A stretch of DNA of 64,000 bases from Hippasteria phrygiana. Its lineage: Eukaryota; Echinodermata; Asteroidea; Valvatida; Goniasteridae. Location: the NCBI GenBank assembly GCA_037893225.1, contig JAZGUH010000326.1, forward strand, positions 558,001 through 622,000. Direction: 5' to 3'. Below are positions 57,701 to 64,000 of this stretch, in pieces. Positions within the stretch are counted from its first letter, which is position 1; every line of letters begins with the position of its first letter. Both the position numbers and the translations under genes were made by a program. A model generated the notes under the pieces. That model had not been told where the DNA came from. It was given only the letters and a program-made list of their open reading frames with translations, and did not search any database.

Positions 57701-59308
57701 ATGAATGAGTAAAGCAAGTCCATACCCCAGGGAATTTGACAGGCATGTAGCAATAAATAAAAGGTAATCTGCACACAGATGGTGGCCGGGAAGAAAATAA
57801 ACATTGCGAGGTTTGAATTTTCTCCACAAGTGTTAACTCTAAGAAGCCGCCGATAATTGCAACATGTAGCGCCAGATCTAAGCTATCCATACATGTCAAA
57901 ATTACTGAATTTGGTTGATATTTCATGCAATTATGAATGAGTAAAGCAAGTCCATACCCCAGGGAATTTGACATGCATGGAGCAATAAATAGACGGTAAC
58001 ATGTACACAGATGTTGGCCGGAAAGAAAATAAACATTGCGAGGTTTGAATTTTCTCCACAAGTGTTAACTCTAAGAAGCCGCCGATAATTGCAACATGTA
58101 GCGCCAGATCTAAGCTATCCATACATGTCAAAATTACTGAATTTGGTTGATATTTCATGCAATTATGAATGAGTAAAGCAAGTCCATACCCCAGGGAATT
58201 TGACAAGCATGGAGCAATAAATAGACGGTAACATGTACACAGATGTTGGCCGGAAAGAAAATAAACATTGCGAGGTTTGAATTTTCTCCACAAGTTTTAA
58301 CTCTAAGAAGCCGCCGATAATTGCAACATGTAGCGCCAGATCTAAGCTATCCATACATGTCAAAATTACTGATTTTGGTTGATATTTCATGCAATTATGA
58401 ATGAGTAAAGCAAGTCCATACCCCAGGGAATTTGACATGCATGGAGCAATAAATAAAAGGTAATCTGCACACAGATGGTGGCCGGGAAGAAAATAAACAT
58501 TGCGAGGTTTGAATTTTCTCCACAAGTGTTAACTCTAAGAAGCCGCCGATAATTGCAACATGTAGCGCCAGATCTAAGCTATCCATACATGTCAAAATTA
58601 CTGAATTTGGTTGATATTTCATGCAATTATGAATGAGTAAAGCAAGTCAATACCCCACGGAATTTGACAGGCATGGAGCAATAAATAGAAGGTAACATGT
58701 ACACAGATGTTGGCCAGAAAGAAAATAAACATTGCGAGGTTTGAATTTTCTCCACAAGTGTTAACTCTAAGAAGCCGCCGATAATTGCAACATGTAGCGC
58801 CAGATCTAAGCTATCCATACATGTCAAAATTACTGAATTTGGTTGATATTTCATGCAATTATGAATGAGTAAAGCAAGTCCATACCCCAGGGAATTTGAC
58901 AGGCATGGAGCAATAAATAAAAGGTAATCTGCCGGGAAGAAAATAAACATTGCGAGGTTTGAATTTTCTCCACAAGTGTTAACTCTAAGAAGCCGCCGAT
59001 AATTGCAACAAGTAGCGCCAGATCTAAGCTATCCATACATGTCAAAATTACTGAATTTGGTTGATATTTCATGCAATTATGAATGAGTAAAGCAAGTCCA
59101 TACCCCAGGGAATTTGACATGCATGGAGCAATAAATAGACGGTAACATGTACACAGATGTTGGCCGGAAAGAAAATAAACATTGCGAGGTTTGAATTTTC
59201 TCCACAAGTTTTAACTCTAAGAAGCCGCCGATAATTGCAACATGTAGCGCCAGATCTAAGCTATCCATACATGTCAAAATTACTGAATTTGGTTGATATT
59301 TCATGCAA
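54760..59308. repeat. Tandem 2278-bp higher-order repeat pair next to the element junction
   Basis: Monomers at about 54760-57030 recur at 57038-59308 with a 2278-bp shift. The pair shares the rare variant ggccagaaag, at 56438 and 58716, seen nowhere else that I noticed. This duplication abuts the mobile-element junction at 59331/59332. The last monomer carries attacgaatgag, a variant otherwise seen in the 10.7-14.6, 19.6-19.9 and 27.8-28.1 kb stretches. Confidence 0.78.
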
Positions 59309-59331
59309 TTACGAATGAGTAAAGCAAGTCC

Positions 59332-59770
59332 AGTAGTATGTAATGGCCGAAGCTGGAGCACTTTCAAAATTGCTGTATATACCCACACCAAATTTATGTA
59401 AAAATTTGAAGAAAAAAAACCCAAAATCTCAAAACCTCAAATTTCTCTCTCTCTCTCTCGATTTCTCTCAAATTTCGCTGTATCTACCCACACCAAATTT
59501 GTATAAAAATTTTAAAAAAATTGAAAAAACATAGCGTTTTCAGACTCTTCTGATTTTTAACAAATTTTGCTGTATATACCCACACCAAATTTTTGTAAAA
59601 ATCAATAAAATCAAACTATTTTTCCTACATCCCCACCCGTATCATAATCACCTTAAAATTCTCTTGCAAAAAAAAAAACCCAAAACCCCCAAACCTCTCT
59701 CTCTATATTTTAGCTATCAAAAAAAATTAAATTTTTTTTAAAAAAAATAAAATAAACGACTATTATAAAG
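59332..59770 (+). repeat. Terminal leader of the first element (likely terminal-repeat region and promoter), no gene
   Basis: These 439 bases hold no credible gene. They contain three spaced copies of gctgtatatacccacacca (see separate entry), a (TC)8 tract at 59444-59459, A- and T-rich runs, and a block at about 59613-59668 (cctacatccccaccc through ttctcttgcaaa) that is well conserved in the second leader. TATA-like tattataaag lies directly before the ATG. The region recurs as 63460-63889 with many substitutions and indels. In Polintons the ends are terminal inverted repeats; whether an inverted copy exists cannot be seen here. Confidence 0.75.
59371..59602 (+). repeat. Three direct repeats (about 35 bp) in the first leader
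   Basis: Copies start at 59371, 59476 and 59568. Each has the core gctgta(t/c)-like segment followed by tacccacaccaaattt and ends in an A-rich taaaaat. Spacing is about 105 and 92 bp. The same trio occurs in the second leader. Evenly repeated motifs at the end of a protein-primed element could bind the polymerase, terminal protein, integrase or a transcription factor; none of these is demonstrated. Confidence 0.8.
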
Positions 59771-62700
59771 ATGGAAAACATAATGATACCAGCGATAGGC
59801 TACACACGTTGGCCAAAATGCAGCTTGAAAAAATACATCGACAAATACGCCATTACGTTGGGCCCACCAACCGGACGCGACGGCGCGCATATCAGACGAG
59901 ACTTTCTATCGGCCATAAAAAAGAACGAAGCGCTTTATAAAAATTTACGATCAAAGTCTAAAGAATCGTTAGAACATTTAATCGCGGATAAGCATATTCC
60001 GCTGGGCGATCCTACCGGAAGAAGGGGTCAATACATTAAAAAAGATTTAGAATCCGCCATACGGCGATACTATAAAAAACCCGACGAAGAACTGGCCCCC
60101 CTGATTTTTAACGAAACAGCTCCGAGATCATTCAGAAATTATTTGCGTAATTACGAGATGAATATCGACAGAATTCTCGTAGATCCTCTAGCATTTTTTA
60201 ACGAAAACGAGCAAAAAATTGTAGAAACATTGAAAGGCGCGCTAAACGAATTTAGAAGCTTCAAATTTCAACTCGTATTAAAAGCGACGTTGAGAAAATA
60301 TAATCTTGCGAACGATACTTTTGTCGAAGACGCGAGCATGTTTTTTGGGCCCCAATTGACCGCATTAAACGAAGACGAAATAGAAAACCAAGTACGAGAA
60401 CAGATAGAGCTCATAATCGAAAAAATAGAGCGCTTTCAAACAAACGGAAGCGGCTGGGTCGTTTACGATTTAAAGGCGCTCTACATCAACGTTTCTAGAT
60501 ATCAGCCGATAAGAGGCAGTTCCTACGTAAAACTACCCCCTCACATAATCCATAAAAACGCAGTCGTAAACGTTAAAAATAAAGATCAGGAGTGTATCAA
60601 ATGGGCGTTGAGAGCCGCCCTATCAAAATTTAAGCCCTCGGTCAAAGAATCGATTAAAAACAACCCCAACTATAAAATTAATTACTGTAGAACCACGATC
60701 TACGAAGAAGATGATGGATTAGATTTTAAGAACGTAGCGTTTCCAACTCCCATCACGGATATTGGCAAGATCGAAAAACAGAACAATCTCGCCATTAACG
60801 TTTTTGGTTACGAAAATAATATTTTCCCTCTGAGATTAACTACTCAACGAAAACCGGCCATCAATCTACTGATGTTTTCAAAAGGAGATAATAATCATTA
60901 TTGTTGGATAAAAAACCTCGACCGCTTGTTGTCTAAAGAAACTAAACACGGTCACCACATCTATTTTTGTATGAGATGCCTACAACATTTTAGTAGGCAA
61001 GATATTTTAGACAGACACGAGACAGATTGTAGGGGCGTTAGCCAAACCCCGGCTTTAGCTGTATTACCCGACTCAACCAACAACGTTCTAAAATTCAAAA
61101 ACTTTAAAAATAAACAACCGGCGCCTTTTACTATATACGCCGACTTTGAAAGTATCTTAGTACCCTCTACACCCCACGCGAGCACGCAACCCCCGCGCAC
61201 TAAAAAGACTCACGAACACGAAGCTTGCGGTTACGCTTATATCATAATCGGACCAGACGGCCAAGTCTTAGGCGATCCCAAGACGTATAGAGGAGCGAAC
61301 GCGACATCACATTTCTTAAATCGTTTACTAGCCGAAAAAGACAAAATCAACGAAATATTCTCGAGTACGAAACCCATGATTTTTACGACCGAAGACGAGT
61401 TAGCTCATAACGACGCTAAAAATTGCTGGATTTGCGAGTACCCCCTTCAATACAAAACCAACACTTGCGAATGTACGCGTCCGATAGATATAAATTTAGA
61501 TCATCTCGGTAAAAAAACTAACGAAGAACTATTAGAAATAATCGCGGATAAACGCATCGAGTTGGACGAACCAACGGGGAGGTATATTAAAGCGGACTAT
61601 ATATCCGCTATAGAAAACGAGTTTTTAAAGGGGGAAGAGCTCGAAACGAGATCTTTTCCGACAAAATTCTGCTATAGATGCGTCAAAAAGATTTGCGCGT
61701 TTAGGAAAGTAAGAGACCATTGTCACATCACCGGCAAGTACAGAGGAGCCGCGCACGCTTGCTGTAACTTAAAATTACAGATCGTACCTAACAAAACGAC
61801 AATACCGGTCATCTTTCACAACTTAGAAAATTACGACGCCCATTTGATTATGCAGAGTATTTCTGAAACCGACGGAAAACTAAAGTGTATAGCTAAAACG
61901 TCCGAAAAATATATTTCATTTTCGATAGGTCAACTCAGATTTTTAGATTCGTACAATTTCTTATCCACGTCGTTGGAGCGATTGGTAGCCGCGTGTCCGA
62001 TAGACGCGTTTAAGTACATCGATAAAGCCGTTGTGCCCAGGGTCTACCCAGAGTCTGTCAGCCCCGCGTACGAAGACGTTGACGCGAGCGCTCTAGAGAC
62101 GGCGATAGATCCAAACGAAGACGAAGTTAACGATTACAACGTAATCGGAAAACTGATAACCTACTTGGCGGACGACAAAACAGTTTTAGACGACGAAGTT
62201 GACGAGCCCATACCCGACGGAAACGACGAGAGGTTACCCAACGCCAAACGAGATCTTCTTTTGAAAAAGGGTGTATACCCCTACGAGTATATGGACAGCT
62301 TTGAACGATTTAACGAGAGAAAACTACCGGCTAAGAAGCATTTTTACAGCTCTCTTTCGGATAAACATATAACGGACGAAGACTACGAACACGCTAAAAA
62401 AGTATGGCGGACCTTCGGCATCAAAAACTTGGGTGAATATCACGACCTCTACGTATTGACCGACGTACTATTACTATCCAGCGTATTCGAGAATTTTAGA
62501 AGAATCTGTAAAGAGAATTATAAGTTGGATCCGTGCCATTATTTTACATCGCCCGGCCTAAGTTGGGACGCTTTATTAAAACACTCTAAAGCCAAATTAG
62601 AACTCTTGACCGATATAGATCAGCATTTATTCGTAGAGAGAGGAACCAGAGGAGGAATATCTAGCGTGGGATCATGTAGATATGCCGAAGCCAATAATAA

Positions 62701-63649
62701 GTATCTAGCTTCTTACGATCCGAGCAAACCCGACTCGTATATTTCGTATCTAGACGCCAACAACCTCTACGGATGGGCCATGAGCCAGCCATTACCGATC
62801 TCAGACTTTAGGTGGATCGACGAAAAGAAATTAGGCCTATTTACCGCCGAATATATATCGTCTCTAGCCGACGACTCTTTTTGGGGTTGGATTCTCGAAG
62901 TTAACCTAGACTATCCGGACGAACTGCACGACTTACACAACGGTTATCCTTTAGCGCCCGAGAACCTAATCATACCGCCGGAATCGATGAGTCCTTATCA
63001 GCTCGACCTGTTGGAAAAAACGGGAGCGAAACCGTCGAACGAAACTAAGTTGGTAGCGACGGGCGGACCGAGAAAGAATTACGTGCTCCACTATAGAAAT
63101 CTAAAATTTTACCTCGCCCACGGTTTAGTTCTCAAAAAAGTATGTAGGGTTTTAAAGTTTAAACAAACGCCTTGGATGAAATCTTACATCGACAAAAATA
63201 CCCGATTGAGAACGGAAGCTAAATCCGACTTCGAAAAAGACTTTTTTAAATTGATGAACAACTCGGTATTTGGCAAAACTATGGAAGACGTTAGAAAGCG
63301 AATGAACACCCATTTGTGCAGAGCCCACGAAGAAGATAGAATTATTCGTTTGGTGGCCAAACCCAGTTATAGCGGTAGAACAATTTTTGAGCGTTGTAAT
63401 CTTTTGATGATAAACATGTCGAAGACGCGAGTTGTTTTAAACAAACCCGTCTATTGCGGAGTAGTAGAGAAGGGGGATACTGGACCTATTCAAAAATTGC
63501 TGTATATCTACACACCAAATTTCTGTAAATTTGAAGAAAAAAAAACCCTAAAATCTCAAAACCTCAAATTTCTCTCTCACTCCCTCTCTCTCTCTAGATT
63601 TCTCTCAAATTTTGCTGTATATACCCACACCAAATTTTTGGCAAAATAA
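59771..63649 (+). CDS. polB: Protein-primed family B DNA polymerase of a Polinton-type element, interrupted before motif C
   Basis: This is the element's replicative polymerase, expected to copy its linear DNA from a protein primer. The ATG is chosen for its A(-3)/G(+4) context and because it recurs at the same place in the second copy. In order: two SAP-like repeats with core PTGR (residues 17-50 and 64-98); a conserved block of unknown function (about 235-390); a CCHC finger (C400, C403, H416, C420); exonuclease motif I (D458, E460); an inserted Cys-rich segment (C552, C555, C566, C568) with a third PTGR repeat (582-617) and an endonuclease-VII-like motif (C634, C637, then DHCHITGKYRGAAH and CCN, 649-666); exonuclease II (FHNLENYD, 682-689) and III (Y894, D898); GTRGG linker (958-962); motif A (DANNLYG, 995-1001); motif B (K1160, NNSVFGK). 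Homology ends at residue 1229-1230 in KPVYCG. The DTDS motif C and the thumb are missing, and the last 62 residues are read from inserted leader. As encoded it should not polymerise. Confidence 0.9.
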   Translation: MENIMIPAIGYTRWPKCSLKKYIDKYAITLGPPTGRDGAHIRRDFLSAIKKNEALYKNLRSKSKESLEHLIADKHIPLGDPTGRRGQYIKKDLESAIRRYYKKPDEELAPLIFNETAPRSFRNYLRNYEMNIDRILVDPLAFFNENEQKIVETLKGALNEFRSFKFQLVLKATLRKYNLANDTFVEDASMFFGPQLTALNEDEIENQVREQIELIIEKIERFQTNGSGWVVYDLKALYINVSRYQPIRGSSYVKLPPHIIHKNAVVNVKNKDQECIKWALRAALSKFKPSVKESIKNNPNYKINYCRTTIYEEDDGLDFKNVAFPTPITDIGKIEKQNNLAINVFGYENNIFPLRLTTQRKPAINLLMFSKGDNNHYCWIKNLDRLLSKETKHGHHIYFCMRCLQHFSRQDILDRHETDCRGVSQTPALAVLPDSTNNVLKFKNFKNKQPAPFTIYADFESILVPSTPHASTQPPRTKKTHEHEACGYAYIIIGPDGQVLGDPKTYRGANATSHFLNRLLAEKDKINEIFSSTKPMIFTTEDELAHNDAKNCWICEYPLQYKTNTCECTRPIDINLDHLGKKTNEELLEIIADKRIELDEPTGRYIKADYISAIENEFLKGEELETRSFPTKFCYRCVKKICAFRKVRDHCHITGKYRGAAHACCNLKLQIVPNKTTIPVIFHNLENYDAHLIMQSISETDGKLKCIAKTSEKYISFSIGQLRFLDSYNFLSTSLERLVAACPIDAFKYIDKAVVPRVYPESVSPAYEDVDASALETAIDPNEDEVNDYNVIGKLITYLADDKTVLDDEVDEPIPDGNDERLPNAKRDLLLKKGVYPYEYMDSFERFNERKLPAKKHFYSSLSDKHITDEDYEHAKKVWRTFGIKNLGEYHDLYVLTDVLLLSSVFENFRRICKENYKLDPCHYFTSPGLSWDALLKHSKAKLELLTDIDQHLFVERGTRGGISSVGSCRYAEANNKYLASYDPSKPDSYISYLDANNLYGWAMSQPLPISDFRWIDEKKLGLFTAEYISSLADDSFWGWILEVNLDYPDELHDLHNGYPLAPENLIIPPESMSPYQLDLLEKTGAKPSNETKLVATGGPRKNYVLHYRNLKFYLAHGLVLKKVCRVLKFKQTPWMKSYIDKNTRLRTEAKSDFEKDFFKLMNNSVFGKTMEDVRKRMNTHLCRAHEEDRIIRLVAKPSYSGRTIFERCNLLMINMSKTRVVLNKPVYCGVVEKGDTGPIQKLLYIYTPNFCKFEEKKTLKSQNLKFLSHSLSLSRFLSNFAVYTHTKFLAK

Positions 63650-63889
63650 AAAAAAAAAATAGCTTTCTAAGACTCTTCCGATTTTAGTAAATGTTGCTGT
63701 ATATACCCACACCAAATTTTTGTAAAAATCGATAAAATCGAACTATTTTTCCTACAGCCCCACCTGCATCATAATCACCTTAAAATTCTCTTGCAAAAAA
63801 CCCAAAACCCCCAAACCTCTCTCTATTTTTAGTCCCTAAAAAAATTAAATATTTTTTACAAAAAAATAAAATAAATATCTATTATAAAG
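63460..63889 (+). repeat. Terminal leader of the second element, with three direct repeats, no gene
   Basis: These 430 bases align along their whole length with 59332-59770, with roughly forty or more substitutions and small indels by eye. Direct-repeat copies begin near 63498, 63613 and 63695. The pyrimidine tract at 63571-63595 is interrupted here (ctcactccctc) but pure in the first leader. The block at about 63741-63797 is the best conserved segment, and the pre-start tattataaag is retained. Confidence 0.8.
63461..63649 (+). other. Chimeric read-through tail of the interrupted polymerase ORF
   Basis: After glycine 1230 the frame runs into the second leader and stays open for 62 more codons to a TAA at 63647-63649. 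The residues are low-complexity (Lys, Ser, Leu, Phe) translated from the same repeats that are non-coding upstream of the first gene. It is therefore not a polymerase domain. Confidence 0.88.
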
Positions 63890-64000
63890 ATGGAAAACAG
63901 AATGATACCAGCGATAGGCTACACACGTTGGCCAAAATGCAGCTTGAAAAAATACATCGACAAATACGCCATTACGTTGGGCCCACCAACCGGACGCGAC
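63890..64000 (+). CDS. polB: Start of a second Polinton-type DNA polymerase gene (cut by window end)
   Basis: The first 37 codons match the polymerase at 59771 except for one base (ata to aga, isoleucine 4 to arginine). The visible part covers the N-terminus and most of the first SAP-like repeat with its PPTGRD core. The start context, tattataaag directly before the ATG and G at +4, is identical to the first copy. Whether this copy is full length cannot be seen. If it belongs to an intact nested element it should continue through motif C. Confidence 0.88.
   Translation, partial: MENRMIPAIGYTRWPKCSLKKYIDKYAITLGPPTGRD

Larger units (their letters stand above)
1..59331. repeat. Satellite DNA array of 232/218-bp monomers, about 259 units
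   Basis: The whole stretch is head-to-tail copies of one AT-rich monomer with no other sequence between them. Homologous points recur every 232 or 218 bp (for example 216, 448, 666, 898, 1130, 1362, 1580, 1798, 2030). The span from 216 to 59309 fits 188 long and 71 short units, allowing for one 1-bp deletion near 25095. Neighbouring units differ at a limited set of diagnostic positions and are otherwise nearly identical, which indicates ongoing homogenisation by unequal exchange or gene conversion. The array is open at the window start and is cut at 59331 by a mobile element. Nothing in it looks like a gene. The minus-strand open frames of 75-120 codons, repeated in every unit, are a by-product of the repeat. 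Centromeric or heterochromatic location is plausible for an array this long but is inference. Confidence 0.97.
59332..64000 (+). mobile_element. Left end of a Polinton/Maverick-type (adintovirus-like) element inserted in satellite DNA
   Basis: The satellite breaks off in mid-monomer after aagcaagtcc, and unrelated sequence starts with AGTAGTA. The element is recognised by its protein-primed family B polymerase, the hallmark replication gene of Polintons and adintoviruses, placed close to one end and transcribed inward. A 5'-AG terminus agrees with what is reported for Polintons. The same AGTAGTA start is seen at a second junction (63460), which supports it as a true terminus. The rest of the element (integrase, packaging ATPase, protease, capsid genes, right terminal repeat) is not in the window, so assignment to a named lineage is provisional. 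The only visible lesion is the second insertion at 63460. Confidence 0.75.
63460..64000 (+). mobile_element. Left end of a second element of the same family, nested in the first polymerase gene
   Basis: The sequence from 63460 restarts with AGTAGTA, followed by a leader homologous to 59332-59770 and then the same polymerase start. The insertion lies inside codon 1230 of the first polymerase gene. Polintons make 6-bp target duplications; the six bases left of this end are TTGCGG (63454-63459), and those left of the first element are AAGTCC (59326-59331). The right end lies outside the window, so nesting is inferred. A head-to-tail array of truncated 4.1-kb units is the alternative. Confidence 0.65.

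Noticed and set aside
1..59331. Hundreds of minus-strand open frames of 75-120 codons with nearly identical products.
   Set aside because: They overlap one another, recur in every monomer, change end with the 14-bp indel and have no gene-like context. They are a property of the satellite sequence, not genes.
1..59331. CRISPR-like regular repeats.
   Set aside because: The monomers abut with no unique spacers, the unit is 218-232 bp, and there are no cas genes.
1..59331. Possible tRNA-derived or 5S-related repeat (gaggtttgaattttc looks a little like a B box, tagcgccag like an A box).
   Set aside because: The matches are weak, the boxes are in the wrong order within a monomer, and the spacing across monomers is too long for a polymerase III promoter.
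1..59331. CENP-B-box-like site in ttggccgggaag.
   Set aside because: The required TTCG core is absent on both strands at the right distance from CGGG.
59077..59424. Minus-strand frame of 115 codons that crosses the satellite/element junction.
   Set aside because: It is a chance fusion of leader and satellite sequence.
59343..59534. Plus-strand open frame of 63 codons at the start of the element.
   Set aside because: It lies in the low-complexity leader, runs through the direct repeats and TC tract, and is not conserved in the second leader.
60961..61200. Minus-strand open frame of 79 codons inside the polymerase gene.
   Set aside because: It is a shadow of the polymerase coding frame with no recognisable domain.
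63461..63649. A genuine polymerase C-terminal domain of unusual sequence.
   Set aside because: The DNA is homologous to the non-coding leader before the first gene, so the residues are read-through.
59771..63649. Bacterial, phage or mitochondrial-plasmid protein-primed polymerase.
   Set aside because: Flanking satellite, eukaryotic start context, the DANNLYG motif A and the endonuclease-VII-like insert fit animal Polinton/adintovirus polymerases better.

Overview
The window looks like a piece of a eukaryotic, probably invertebrate, nuclear genome. It has two parts: about 59.3 kb of uninterrupted satellite DNA, then the left end of a Polinton/Maverick-type (adintovirus-like) self-synthesising element that carries a protein-primed family B DNA polymerase. 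There is no bacterial gene organisation and no ribosome-binding site, and the one convincing start codon sits in a good eukaryotic context (A at -3, G at +4). Polymerases of this architecture (CCHC finger, exonuclease with an endonuclease-VII-like zinc insert, motif A as DANNLYG) are known mainly from animal Polintons and adintoviruses. The host species cannot be named from the sequence.

Positions 1-59331 are one head-to-tail satellite array, cut by the window start. Monomers come in two lengths, 232 bp and 218 bp; the short form lacks a 14-bp segment. Counting between homologous points at 216 and 59309 gives about 259 monomers (188 long and 71 short if every unit is one of these two lengths). 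Linked variants define long higher-order repeats of changing size. Clear repeat offsets are 1378, 2278 (10 monomers), 2292, 4788, 5020 (22 monomers), 5252, 8197 and 9344 bp. The largest is a tandem duplication of about 9 kb (about 35.8-44.9 kb against 45.2-54.3 kb). One patch, 40895-41258, is full of small indels while its sister copies are clean; it looks like uncorrected long-read sequence.

At 59331/59332 the satellite stops in mid-monomer and an element starting AGTAGTA begins. A 439-bp AT-rich leader with three spaced direct repeats precedes a polymerase ORF (59771-63649). The ORF is open for 1229 polymerase codons, through exonuclease motifs I-III and polymerase motifs A and B. It is then broken, before motif C, by a second AGTAGTA-starting leader (63460-63889) followed by the start of a second polymerase gene (63890 to the window end). 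The two leaders are visibly diverged, but the 111 overlapping coding bases differ at only one position. The simplest reading is a second element of the same family inserted into the polymerase gene of the first, which itself inserted into the satellite. A tandem array of a truncated 4.1-kb unit remains possible. No integrase, ATPase, protease or capsid gene lies in the window; if the element is a Polinton they should lie downstream.
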